Source of the DNA: Urinicoccus massiliensis
Lineage (GTDB): Bacteria; Bacillota; Clostridia; Tissierellales; Peptoniphilaceae
Length of the DNA: 64,000 bases
Assembly (NCBI RefSeq): GCF_900120405.1
Contig: NZ_LT635492.1
Coordinates: 56,723 to 120,722, forward strand
Direction: 5' to 3'
Of this stretch, positions 33,268 through 42,604 are shown in pieces (the stretch's first letter is position 1; each line of letters begins with the position of its first letter). Both the position numbers and the translations under genes were made by a program. The notes under the pieces are model-generated. The model did not search any database. It was given only the letters and a program-made list of their open reading frames with translations, and was not told the origin of the DNA.

Positions 33268-36200
33268 ATGAAAAAGAAACGAGAAAGACCCATCGCAATG
33301 CTACTAGCAATTATGATGCTCGTAATGAACTTAATTGTAAGCCCAGTTTGGGCAGCGCCGGGAGATGTTGCGATAAATGAGACAAATTTCCCGGATGAAA
33401 CATTTAGGGAATATGTAAAGACAAAATTCGATACGGACAAAAACGGCATCTTGTCACAAGAGGAATTGAATGACGTGACGAGTATCGAGGTGAGGGATAA
33501 AGGAATCACGACTCTTCAAGGGATTGAATACTTTACCGGGCTTATGGGGCTTGATTGTTCAAAAAACAAATTGACCGCTTTAAACCTAAGTAAAAACACA
33601 AAATTATCATCCATTTACTGTGAGAAAAACCAATTGGAGAGTTTAGACTTAAGTCATAACAAAGACTTAGGAGTTATTATCTGTCGCCAAAACAAATTGA
33701 AGACTTTAGACTTGACGTATAATACAGAATTAAGAAGGCTTTTATGCTCTATAAACCAATTGACTAATTTAGACTTAAGTACAAACTCAAAATTAACAGA
33801 AATTGATTGTGCATCAAACAAATTGAAGACTTTAGACTTGACGAATAAAACAAACTTAGAAGAGCTTTATTGTGACCAAAACCAATTGACTACTCTAGAA
33901 TTAACGAATGACACAAAATTAAAAATTCTTAGTTGTAGGTATAACCAATTGACTACTCTAGACTTGACGAATAAAACAAACTTAGAAAAGCTTTATTGTG
34001 ATTCTAACCAATTGACTACTCTAGACTTGACGAATAAAACAAACTTAGAAACTCTTCATTGTAGAGATAACCAATTGGCTACTTTAGACCTAAGTACAAA
34101 CCCAAAATTAAAAGAAATTAATTGTGAAAAAAACAAATTAAGTGAATTAGACTTAAGTCATAACACAAACTTAGAAACTCTTGACTGTAGCGATAACCAA
34201 TTGAAGACTTTAAACCTAGATACAAACACAAAATTAAGTCATCTTTATTGTCACTCTAACCAATTGGCAGCCTTAGACTTGAATGATAACATAGATAGCA
34301 TATCTTTTTATGGACCTTATCAAAAAATCTATGTCTCACTTCCGGTAGACAGCACAAGCTTAGATCTTGCAACACTGGCAGATAACTTTGATTCAGAAAA
34401 GGTGAGTGATTTAAAAGGACAAACTATTACAGGCACTACTTTGTCACTTGATGGTCAGCCGAAGGAAGTGTTTTACAAATACAAGGTTAGTACAAACCGT
34501 GAATTATGGGTGACATTGAAAATCATCTATGGAGAAGCATTTAAAGTAACATTCGATAGAAACAAAGGATTGGGCTATATGGATCCTCTTAGCTTAAAAG
34601 CAGGTTCATCATATGAATTACCAACTTGTTATTTTACTCCACCGGAAGGAAAAGTATTTGATAAATGGGAAGTAAATGGAACAAAATACGACGCAGGTGA
34701 TAGTATAACAGTAAATGGGGATATGACTATTAAGGCTATATGGAAAGTATTTGAAGAGATAGCCATATTAGAAATAAACGAAGATACCTTCCCAGATGCA
34801 AACTTTAGAAAATATGTTTCAGAAAAAATTGATACGAGCGGTAATGGCACTTTGTCACAAGAGGAATTAGATGCGGTGACAGCGATCAATGTAGAGAATA
34901 AAGAAATCACAGATCTTAAAGGTGTTGAACACTTTACTGAACTGACAAAGCTTAATTGCAATAATAACAAATTGACTACTTTAAACTTGACGAATAACAC
35001 AAAATTAGAAAATCTTTCTTGTTTGCATAACAAATTGAAGTCTTTAGACTTAAGTCAGAACACAAACTTAAAATCTCTTGACTGTAAACAAAACCAATTG
35101 ACTGCTTTAAACTTGACGAATAACACAAAATTAATAAGACTTTATTGTTCCTATAACGACTTGACTACTTTAGACTTAAGTAAGAACAAAAACTTAGGAA
35201 CTCTTTACTGTAACCATAACAAATTGACTAATTTAGATTTAAGCCAGAACACAAACTTAACATGGATTAATTGTCAAGATAACCAATTGACTAATTTAGA
35301 CTTAAGTAATAATTCAAAAGTTAAGAGATTTGATGGATCTGGTCAAGTATATGATATTAAAGTAAGTGGTAGTACCTTAAAATTTGACCTTAAATCACTA
35401 CCTGGTAAATTTGATTCATCAATGGCAAGTGACTGGGTTGGTGGCAAAGTTGACACTGTTGACAGTAATATCTTGAATTTAAACAATGATCCAAAACCAA
35501 CTGAAGTGAAATATAACTATAAGGTTAACAACGGCGACAAAAATATAGATGTTACTTTAAAGGTTAAATATGGAAATTTTGTTACAATCACATTTGATGC
35601 AAACGGACACGGCACAGCACCAGCAGATATAACTGTAAACAAAGGCGAGCAAGCAACAGCACCAGCTGAGCCAACAGATGCTAATTACGATTTCGGTGGT
35701 TGGTATAAAGAAGCTGAATGCACAAATGCATTTAATTTCTCACAAGTAGTAAATGATAATATAACACTTTATGCAAAGTGGACAAAGAAAACACCACCAA
35801 CACCAGTAACAGTAACAATCACATTTGATGCAAACGGACACGGCACAGCACCGGCAGATATAACTGTAAACAAAGGCGAGCAAGCAACAGCACCAGCTGA
35901 GCCAACAGATGCTAATTACGATTTCGGTGGTTGGTATAAAGAAGCTGAATGCACAAATGCATTTAATTTCTCACAAGTAGTAAATGATAATATAACACTT
36001 TATGCAAAGTGGACAAAGAAAACACCACCAACACCAGTAACAGTAACAATCACATTTGATGCAAACGGACACGGCACAGCACCAGCAGATATAACTGTAA
36101 ACAAAGGCGAGCAAGCAACAGCACCAGCTGAGCCAACAGATGCTAATTACGATTTCGGTGGTTGGTATAAAGAAGCTGAATGCACAAATGCATTTAATTT

Positions 36201-37707
36201 CTCACAAGTAGTAAATGATAATATAACACTTTATGCAAAGTGGACAAAGAAAACACCACCAACACCAGTAACAGTAACAATCACATTTGATGCAAATGGA
36301 CACGGCACAGCACCAACTCCATTAACTGTAAACAAAGGCGAGCAAGCCACAGCACCAGCTGAGCCAACAGATGCTAATTACGATTTCGGTGGTTGGTATA
36401 AAGAAGCTGAATGCACAAATGCATTTAATTTCTCACAAGTAGTAAATGATAATATAACACTTTATGCAAAGTGGACAAAGAAAACACCACCAACACCAGT
36501 AACAGTAACAATCACATTTGATGCAAATGGACACGGCACAGCACCAACTCCATTAACTGTAAACAAAGGCGAGCAAGCCACAGCACCAGCTGAGCCAACA
36601 GATGCTAATTACGATTTCGGTGGTTGGTATACAGAAGCTGAATGTACAAATGCATTTAATTTCTCACAAGCAGTAAATGATAATATAACACTTTATGCAA
36701 AGTGGACAAAGAAAACACCACCAACACCAGTAACAGTAACAATCACATTTGATGCAAACGGACACGGCACAGCACCAGCAGATATAACTGTAAACAAAGG
36801 CGAGCAAGCAACAGCACCAGCTGAGCCAACAGATGCTAATTACGATTTCGGTGGTTGGTATACAGAAGCTGAATGTACAAATGCATTTAATTTCTCACAA
36901 GCAGTAAATGATAATATAACACTTTATGCAAAGTGGACAAAGAAAACACCACCAACACCAGTAACAGTTACAATCACATTCGACAAAAACGGTGGTAGCG
37001 GAACCATGGCAGATGTAATTAAGACTAAAGACGAATCATACACATTACCAGCATGTGGATTTACACCACCAGCAGGCAAAGAATTCAAAGCATGGCAAGT
37101 AGATGGAACAGAAAAGAATGTTGGCGATAAGATAGTATTAAATGGAGATAAAAATATCAAAGCGGTATGGAAAGATATAGGAAGCCTTCCACCTACTCCA
37201 TATACACCTTATCCATGGACGGTATATCCGGGATGGTACTACAACTTCGAACCACCTAAAGCAAAAGAAGAAAAACCGGCAACCAAAATGGAAATGGACT
37301 GGAAAATAGAACTTGCAATTGGAATAGGCACAATCGATAGAAAAATAAACGGAGCAGATTCAAAGATTAAGATGGACGTGGCACCATATATAAAAGATGG
37401 CAGAACCATGTTACCAATTAGATCTGTGGCAGAAGCCTTAGGCTTTGAAGTAGAATGGAATAAAAGCACTAGAACAGTCGTACTCAAGGACAATACCACA
37501 AGAGTAGAAATCCCGGTAGATACAAATAAGATCATCGTAAATGGCACAGTCTACACAAGCGATGTTAAACCGGAAATCAAAAACAACAGAACCATGCTTC
37601 CAATAGCAAACATTGCAAGGGCGCTTGGTCTAAAGGACGGCAAGGACATCATCTGGAATAGCAAGTCTAAGACGGTAACCATCTATAGATCCATCCTAGT
37701 AAAATAA
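33268..37707 (+). CDS. Large LRR/InlB-repeat surface protein with stalk domain
   Basis: 1479 residues. The signal peptide covers about residues 1-30 (cleavage near VWAAPG). There are two leucine-rich blocks (about 60-350 and 545-690), each opened by an EF-hand-like DTDKNGILSQEELNDV or DTSGNGTLSQEELDAV. Listeria-Bacteroides/InlB-type modules follow: one near 425-490, six nearly identical 77-residue units at about 770-1230 (GWYKEAECTNAFNFSQ core), and a seventh variant. The C-terminus is a copper amine oxidase N-like stalk domain (APYIKDGRTMLPIRSVAEAL, 1370-1479) that probably binds the cell wall; there is no LPXTG. An adhesin or host-interaction role is likely. Confidence 0.9.
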   Translation: MKKKRERPIAMLLAIMMLVMNLIVSPVWAAPGDVAINETNFPDETFREYVKTKFDTDKNGILSQEELNDVTSIEVRDKGITTLQGIEYFTGLMGLDCSKNKLTALNLSKNTKLSSIYCEKNQLESLDLSHNKDLGVIICRQNKLKTLDLTYNTELRRLLCSINQLTNLDLSTNSKLTEIDCASNKLKTLDLTNKTNLEELYCDQNQLTTLELTNDTKLKILSCRYNQLTTLDLTNKTNLEKLYCDSNQLTTLDLTNKTNLETLHCRDNQLATLDLSTNPKLKEINCEKNKLSELDLSHNTNLETLDCSDNQLKTLNLDTNTKLSHLYCHSNQLAALDLNDNIDSISFYGPYQKIYVSLPVDSTSLDLATLADNFDSEKVSDLKGQTITGTTLSLDGQPKEVFYKYKVSTNRELWVTLKIIYGEAFKVTFDRNKGLGYMDPLSLKAGSSYELPTCYFTPPEGKVFDKWEVNGTKYDAGDSITVNGDMTIKAIWKVFEEIAILEINEDTFPDANFRKYVSEKIDTSGNGTLSQEELDAVTAINVENKEITDLKGVEHFTELTKLNCNNNKLTTLNLTNNTKLENLSCLHNKLKSLDLSQNTNLKSLDCKQNQLTALNLTNNTKLIRLYCSYNDLTTLDLSKNKNLGTLYCNHNKLTNLDLSQNTNLTWINCQDNQLTNLDLSNNSKVKRFDGSGQVYDIKVSGSTLKFDLKSLPGKFDSSMASDWVGGKVDTVDSNILNLNNDPKPTEVKYNYKVNNGDKNIDVTLKVKYGNFVTITFDANGHGTAPADITVNKGEQATAPAEPTDANYDFGGWYKEAECTNAFNFSQVVNDNITLYAKWTKKTPPTPVTVTITFDANGHGTAPADITVNKGEQATAPAEPTDANYDFGGWYKEAECTNAFNFSQVVNDNITLYAKWTKKTPPTPVTVTITFDANGHGTAPADITVNKGEQATAPAEPTDANYDFGGWYKEAECTNAFNFSQVVNDNITLYAKWTKKTPPTPVTVTITFDANGHGTAPTPLTVNKGEQATAPAEPTDANYDFGGWYKEAECTNAFNFSQVVNDNITLYAKWTKKTPPTPVTVTITFDANGHGTAPTPLTVNKGEQATAPAEPTDANYDFGGWYTEAECTNAFNFSQAVNDNITLYAKWTKKTPPTPVTVTITFDANGHGTAPADITVNKGEQATAPAEPTDANYDFGGWYTEAECTNAFNFSQAVNDNITLYAKWTKKTPPTPVTVTITFDKNGGSGTMADVIKTKDESYTLPACGFTPPAGKEFKAWQVDGTEKNVGDKIVLNGDKNIKAVWKDIGSLPPTPYTPYPWTVYPGWYYNFEPPKAKEEKPATKMEMDWKIELAIGIGTIDRKINGADSKIKMDVAPYIKDGRTMLPIRSVAEALGFEVEWNKSTRTVVLKDNTTRVEIPVDTNKIIVNGTVYTSDVKPEIKNNRTMLPIANIARALGLKDGKDIIWNSKSKTVTIYRSILVK
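35584..36969 (+). repeat. Six tandem 231-bp repeats within the surface-protein gene
   Basis: Units begin at about 35584, 35815, 36046, 36277, 36508 and 36739. They differ mainly in three spots: GCAGATATA or ACTCCATTA, TATAAAGAA or TATACAGAA, and GTAGTA or GCAGTA. The near-identity at the DNA level indicates recent amplification or ongoing homogenisation. Each unit encodes one beta-grasp InlB-type repeat plus a Pro/Thr linker. Confidence 0.95.
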
Positions 37708-37740
37708 AAGATTCACCCTTTAAGACTAGATAAGAAAAGT

Positions 37741-37771
37741 AAAAACGGTTTAGTCAGCTAGACCGTTTTTA
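37741..37771 (+). terminator. Rho-independent terminator
   Basis: AAAACGGTTTAG and CTAGACCGTTTT form a stem followed by T. It closes the surface-protein gene. Confidence 0.9.
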
Positions 37772-37853
37772 CTTACATAAGCTTGGACAAAGTTTAAGCG
37801 TAGATTTTCATTCTGTACTACACTTATAGTTAAGCGGAAATGTGAGGGATATT

Positions 37854-39311
37854 ATGAAAAGAAATTTTAAATTTTTAATTATTTTTATGGTGGCGATGGT
37901 GGTTCTTGCTGGTTGCGGAAATGGTAACAGCTCGGCGAGGGTAGAAAATAAAGATGCAAATGCAAATTCTGCGGTGGAAAATTCTAAGGAGACTTCTAAA
38001 GTTAAGGAAAATTTAAAGCCTGTTGACGGAGCGGTGATCGGTTCAATGTCTTCCTACGTTGAGGACAGAGAAGTTTGGAAGGACTTCGTCGATGAAAAAT
38101 ACATAGATTCTGCCAAGAGGGATTTTGGCATCCACCTGCCTAGGATTCTTTTGGATTCTAAGGACGCCAAAGTGGCAAACGATGAGATTGATGGCTTGGT
38201 AAAAGATATAAAGAATCTATATACTACTCATAAAAAGGATATGGTAGATGACGATATTGGAATAAACTCCTCTTTTTCCGTTTACCAAGATGACCATGTG
38301 CTAAGTGTCATGGTGGAAGTTGCCAATATTTGGGAGGGCGAGTTTCCGATTTACAGAGTGTTTAACTTCTCTCTTCCTGATGGAAAATTAATAAATGACC
38401 AAGAGCTTATGAAGAGCATGGGCATAGAGAAGGAAGAGATCCTGGGGATGATTGAAAATAGTGTGCGTGAGGAACAATCCATGGCTGCGAAAATCTACTA
38501 TAAAGATGTAACTGATTCTTCCTACATCTATAATCCTTGCAACCAGACCGGAAATATTCTAAACGATCTATGGGATAGTTACGATTACAAAAATCGCCAA
38601 ATTTTTATAGACGAAGTGGGCACACCTACACTTGCCTTTACTCAATATTTAAATATGGACATGGGACAGCTGCCGGATCTTCTAAAACTAAAGATAGATA
38701 GATTCAATAAAAGTGGGATTTCAGATGAATATTTAAGAATGGCAAGAAGACTCGGTGTCGATCCAAATAACGAAAAGTACAAGGCCTTTGTTATCTATCT
38801 CGGCTCTGCTTACGATGAGAATACCTTGAAAGCTCCTCTTGAAAAGTTACATGCTTGGACAAGTATTTTTACGAATTACGAAGATCCAAACCTGCTTATT
38901 TCAATGAAAGATGGCGAAGTCGGCGACAGACCATACTTAAATGGACAGGAATGTTATCTAGTAATTCCTAAGTACAAAAACGCTTCAGTTTCTCTAAAGG
39001 AACTGGAAATTACTAAAGATGGAAAATTAAAAGAGGTTGAAAATCTGTACCTAGACGCCCTTTCAAGCAGTGGAATCACATTTGTCATGCAAAATATAAG
39101 TGACGTCGCTCCAAATGGCAAGATCACCATCAGGTACAGAGACGATACTTTTGCGTTCTCCCCTTCAATCAGTCTAAAGGACGGCAGTTTGGTGTTACCG
39201 GATGAAGTAAAAGATGGAGAAGGGATCCTCGATTGGAATGGTTTAGTTAAGGAGGAAGGCGATTCACAAACTATGTTTGATAGAATCATGTCCATAATGG
39301 GCAAGGGTTGA
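37854..39311 (+). CDS. Secreted lipoprotein of unknown function
   Basis: A 485-residue lipoprotein. The signal peptide FKFLIIFMVAMVVLAGC ends in lipobox LAGC (Cys near residue 20), followed by a Ser/Asn-rich linker. The mature part has a domain with DDIGINSSFSVYQDDHVLSV and YRVFNFSLPDGKLINDQELM. This resembles the DUF3298/DUF4163 (RsiV-like) fold in style, but the match is weak. The second half is unassigned. ATG at 37854 follows GAGGGA; GTG at 37842 overlaps that site. It is preceded by a terminator and so is its own unit. Confidence 0.7.
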   Translation: MKRNFKFLIIFMVAMVVLAGCGNGNSSARVENKDANANSAVENSKETSKVKENLKPVDGAVIGSMSSYVEDREVWKDFVDEKYIDSAKRDFGIHLPRILLDSKDAKVANDEIDGLVKDIKNLYTTHKKDMVDDDIGINSSFSVYQDDHVLSVMVEVANIWEGEFPIYRVFNFSLPDGKLINDQELMKSMGIEKEEILGMIENSVREEQSMAAKIYYKDVTDSSYIYNPCNQTGNILNDLWDSYDYKNRQIFIDEVGTPTLAFTQYLNMDMGQLPDLLKLKIDRFNKSGISDEYLRMARRLGVDPNNEKYKAFVIYLGSAYDENTLKAPLEKLHAWTSIFTNYEDPNLLISMKDGEVGDRPYLNGQECYLVIPKYKNASVSLKELEITKDGKLKEVENLYLDALSSSGITFVMQNISDVAPNGKITIRYRDDTFAFSPSISLKDGSLVLPDEVKDGEGILDWNGLVKEEGDSQTMFDRIMSIMGKG

Positions 39312-39587
39312 TTCATAATCGAATAAAGGATATGAAAGGGGCAATTTATGAAGAAAGGAAATTAAGTAAAAAGAAGAAGATAATCTGATGAATCCTTCTA
39401 CGATGAATACCAAATCCATTGGACTCGAGAGGGGGTGCAAGATAGTCAAGGATCAAGAGCTTACAAAGGCAGTCGACGATGCCTATCAGCCGAATTTCAG
39501 TGGCTAGTCTCAGTAGCCACAAGAAAGTCAAAACATAGATCCTGCGGAAAAGTGAATACAGATATAAAAATTTAAGGAGGTAAAACG
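39312..39587. other. Decayed spacer
   Basis: About 275 bp with only short frames on both strands; no supported gene. The end carries AAGGAGG for the following lipoprotein gene. Confidence 0.4.
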
Positions 39588-40166
39588 ATGAAAATGAAAA
39601 AGAAGATAGTATTGACCATTGCTCTGTGATTGATCGTATCCATGGGTATGACAGCCTGCGGAAGTAAGGGAAAGAGCAGTGCTGTTCAATCCACGAACAA
39701 GGTAATCAGCGTAACCCCTACAGATGGCTATGTGGCAAAGCCACAGGAAGGTTATGAGCAGATCATGATTTTCCCAAAGGACAAGCAGGATGATAACGAC
39801 ACCGAGTATATACAAATTGACGCAGTTGATCCGGACGGAGCGCTCAATTCTTTGGTGGGCTTTACTCTCAAGGGATATAAGGAAGGAACGACGAATTATA
39901 CCATGGACCAACTTAATGCCGATCTTGACGCAAAGGCAAGTGAGGAAAAGGCAGCAGGTGTTGTAGGCACATTTGACAACAAGACCAGCGTGAAACTTGG
40001 AGAGGTGGATTATGTCAAATTCGATTTGACAAGAAATGGAGCTGATGCAAACGAATATTACGGCCTTGTGGACGGGACCCCCGTATACATTGCTGTCGTC
40101 GGGCTCATCGACAAAGATGGCGTAAGCGACATGCTGAACTCTATAGAGTACAAAATCGAGAAATAG
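39588..40166 (+). pseudogene. Lipoprotein gene with in-frame TGA in the signal peptide
   Basis: AAGGAGG and ATG at 39588 open a frame KMKKKIVLTIAL. Codon 14 is TGA (39627-39629), and the same frame continues LIVSMGMTACGSKGKSS through a lipobox (MTAC) to a 190-residue-scale protein ending at 40166. The mature part contains VTPTDGYVAKPQEGYEQIMI, a central polar domain and KLGEVDYVKFDLTRNG. Everything except the one stop is intact, including ribosome site and domain length. It may be a recent nonsense mutation, a sequencing error or, less likely, read-through. An internal start at ATG 39645 or 39651 would lack an export signal. Confidence 0.75.
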
Positions 40167-40248
40167 ACAGTCAACAATGATCTTAGTCGCCTTTATTTTG
40201 TCTAAGATGGATCGTCAAAAATAGAAATGGTTTAAGGAGGTAGCAGAT

Positions 40249-41055
40249 ATGGGACTTTTCAGTAAAAAAATATGTGTAATATGCGGTGAAAAGGCAGGAC
40301 TTCTCTCGAGGCTAAAGCTGGAGAACGATGACTTCGTCTGTGGTAACTGCCAAAAGAAGCTTTCCCCATTTTTTGATCACGAAGACAAGGTTCATACTGA
40401 AAAAGAGATCCGCGACCAGATCGCATGGCGCGAATCGACGAGGGAAGAAGTCGCTTCATTCCAAGCGGACGATAGCGTTCAACTAGACGGAAAGGACCTG
40501 CTTTTAATCAATCACGACGAAGGAAAATTCGTTTTAATCGAAAGCGGAACCAAGAAAGAAGATGCAGATGTCTTTTCACTTGATGAGATAGTAGACGCTA
40601 TGCTAACCGTTGAGGAGACCAAGAAGGAAATTAAAAAGGAGATAGACGGAGAGAAAAAGCCATACCATCCGCCACATTACTCATACAAATATCATTTCCT
40701 GCTCTCTGTGAGATTGAATAATCCCCACATAAAGGAGATTGAATTCAGACTGCATCAGCTTGCCATAGATGGCGGGGATGATGCGGACGGCTATCAGGCA
40801 CCGTCAATTTTAGAAAAGGCAACCGGATTTTACGTTTGGAGAGAGAAACAACTGGATGGCAATGACTTTCTCCATCGTTCCAATTTCGCCCTGTCAAGTT
40901 CACCGGGCGGATATGGTCCAAAGGGCTCGACTACAATGACTGATTTTAACATAGAGCAATTCGACAAAATGGTCAATGCTGGAAGCAAAGTAGTGGAGCT
41001 GCTCACCGGTCAGCAAAAGGAACCAGCCTTCAAATCCACGACGAGTTGGCTATAA
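40249..41055 (+). CDS. DUF4428-type zinc-ribbon protein
   Basis: A 268-residue protein. The N-terminal DUF4428 ribbon has ICVICGEKAG and FVCGNCQKK, so four cysteines bind zinc. The middle is acidic and helical (VDAMLTVEETKKEIKKEI), and the C-terminal part (YHFLLSVRLNNPHIKEIEFR) is beta-rich with no catalytic motif. DUF4428 proteins often neighbour SPFH and lipoprotein genes in this class of bacteria, as here. AAGGAGG precedes the start and a terminator follows. Confidence 0.8.
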   Translation: MGLFSKKICVICGEKAGLLSRLKLENDDFVCGNCQKKLSPFFDHEDKVHTEKEIRDQIAWRESTREEVASFQADDSVQLDGKDLLLINHDEGKFVLIESGTKKEDADVFSLDEIVDAMLTVEETKKEIKKEIDGEKKPYHPPHYSYKYHFLLSVRLNNPHIKEIEFRLHQLAIDGGDDADGYQAPSILEKATGFYVWREKQLDGNDFLHRSNFALSSSPGGYGPKGSTTMTDFNIEQFDKMVNAGSKVVELLTGQQKEPAFKSTTSWL

Positions 41056-41089
41056 ATCCGAACTCTTTGAGTTTTGAGATTGAAACGGA

Positions 41090-41132
41090 AAAAACTTACT
41101 TAGTTTAAACAAATAGGCTAAGTAAGTTTTTT
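41090..41132 (+). terminator. Rho-independent terminator
   Basis: AAAACTTACTTAG and CTAAGTAAGTTTT form a 13-bp stem with a T-run. It ends the DUF4428 unit. Confidence 0.9.
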
Positions 41133-41465
41133 AATGCTAGTCAGGAAAAGAATATCTCCGAGACCAACAATTTAAAGCAATTTTTCTCCTGGAGAACAGC
41201 TTAAACAGCAACATCTTACACATTATTTTTCCTTTGTTTCATAGCTCTATCTTATTTCTTTCGTTTAGGGTAAGATGTTCATCGCTCATATTGACCTCTG
41301 TGTTCGTTTTTGTCGTTATGAACAGTTTACACGAAGTTAGTATGAATTTTTATTTTTATTTATGTCGCATTTAATTTTACAACTATCTTAACAAAAACTT
41401 TACATCGTTTATGGTATAATCCATTTTGTCAATAGGACAAGCAAGAAGGACAAGGAGGTATATGG
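41133..41465. other. Upstream region of the redox operon
   Basis: No gene seen. It includes the left inverted repeat (41363-41377), and the sequence TTTATGGTATAATCC near 41408-41422 gives a good -10 (TATAAT) for the operon. Confidence 0.5.
41363..41377 (+). repeat. Left inverted repeat flanking the redox operon
   Basis: TGTCGCATTTAATTT matches the reverse complement of 44358-44372 at 14 of 15 positions. The pair brackets the four-gene operon. Confidence 0.6.
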
Positions 41466-41630
41466 ATGGATAAGATAGCATTCAAGTCTACCAAGCAAAA
41501 GCTTACAGTACAAGTAATATTACTTGTCATAGCGGTTGCTTTCATAGGCTTTGGGGCATATCGTGGAGAAGCTAAAACTGTATTTACTAAAGCAATGAAC
41601 TTATGCTTAGAGTGTGTAGGAATAGGATAA
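41466..41630 (+). CDS. CD1871A-type small CXXC membrane peptide
   Basis: A 54-residue ORF with one membrane segment (LTVQVILLVIAVAFIGFGAY) and the C-terminal motif MNLCLECVGIG. This matches the CD1871A family of CXXC-containing small proteins, which are encoded directly before ferredoxin-type membrane proteins in Clostridia. ATG at 41466 lies after AAGGAGG. It is 9 bp ahead of the ferredoxin gene, so they are co-transcribed. The CXXC probably takes part in the thiol chemistry of the operon. Confidence 0.8.
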   Translation: MDKIAFKSTKQKLTVQVILLVIAVAFIGFGAYRGEAKTVFTKAMNLCLECVGIG

Positions 41631-41639
41631 ACTGAAAAG

Positions 41640-42554
41640 ATGAATACAGTAGAGAAAAAGCTAGTAAATAAAAAGAAAAAAGGTTCATTTAAGGATTTTC
41701 TAAAAAGTAGGACCATGGTACAGATGATGGCGACGCTATTAACGAATATTCATCTTCCAAACTTTTTTAAGGGGACCTTATATCAGGGTAAAGGAAAAAT
41801 CGCCTGCGTACCGGGACTGAACTGTTATTCCTGTCCGGGAGCAACAGGAGCCTGTCCGATAGGGTCTTTCCAGGCGGTAATTGGTTCTAGAGATTTCGCT
41901 CTTACTTACTATATTACGGGTATCATAATATTTTTTGGCGTAATGCTTGGAAGATTTATTTGTGGCTTCCTCTGTCCTTTTGGGTGGTTTCAGGATATGC
42001 TTCACAAAATTCCCAGCAAAAAATTTAGAACTAAGAAGCTCAAGTTTCTAACATATACGAAGTATATAATTTTAGTCGTTGCAGTTATTCTCTTACCGAC
42101 ATTTATGAATAATAAAGCGGGACTCGCCTCGCCTTATTTCTGTAAATATATTTGTCCACAGGGAATACTGGAGGGCGGCATACCCTTGTCAATTGCCAAT
42201 CCGGCGATCAGGGCAACACTTGGCAAGTTATTTACTTGGAAACTGATGATTCTTATAAGCGTTATAGGGCTTAGTATCATGGTTTATCGTCCGTTTTGTA
42301 AATGGATATGTCCTTTAGGAGCCTTATATGCTCTGTTTAATAAGGTTTCCTTCCTTCATTATAAGGTTGATGAAAATACCTGTATCTCTTGTGGAAAATG
42401 TGCGAGAACCTGTAAGATGGAGGTAGACATTACTAAAAATACTGCACATATGGAATGTATCCGCTGTGGAGAGTGTGTGAAGGTCTGTCCTACCAAGGCA
42501 ATCAGTGTAAACTGGGGACCGGAAAAAATGAAATTGCTTGAAAAGGCTCGTTGA
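41640..42554 (+). CDS. NapH/CcoG-like polyferredoxin membrane protein
   Basis: A 304-residue protein with five hydrophobic segments. Cysteine motifs run through it: CYSCPGATGACP near residue 62, CGFLCPFGW near 100, YICPQG and WICPLGA, and two C-terminal 4Fe-4S binding sites (CISCGKCARTCKME and CIRCGECVKVCPTKAIS). This resembles the NapH/NosR/CcoG family, which carries electrons across or along the membrane. Next to TlpA and a CXXC peptide it is likely to feed electrons to thiol-disulfide exchange outside the cell. It lies in the middle of a four-gene operon. Confidence 0.88.
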   Translation: MNTVEKKLVNKKKKGSFKDFLKSRTMVQMMATLLTNIHLPNFFKGTLYQGKGKIACVPGLNCYSCPGATGACPIGSFQAVIGSRDFALTYYITGIIIFFGVMLGRFICGFLCPFGWFQDMLHKIPSKKFRTKKLKFLTYTKYIILVVAVILLPTFMNNKAGLASPYFCKYICPQGILEGGIPLSIANPAIRATLGKLFTWKLMILISVIGLSIMVYRPFCKWICPLGALYALFNKVSFLHYKVDENTCISCGKCARTCKMEVDITKNTAHMECIRCGECVKVCPTKAISVNWGPEKMKLLEKAR

Positions 42555-42604
42555 GCTTAACAAGAATAAAACAAGAAAAAGTGTAAATTAAGGAGGAAAA
42601 AACA

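Noticed and set aside
35584-36969. CRISPR-like array
   Set aside because: The repeats are 231 bp, tandem without spacers, and encode protein modules in frame.
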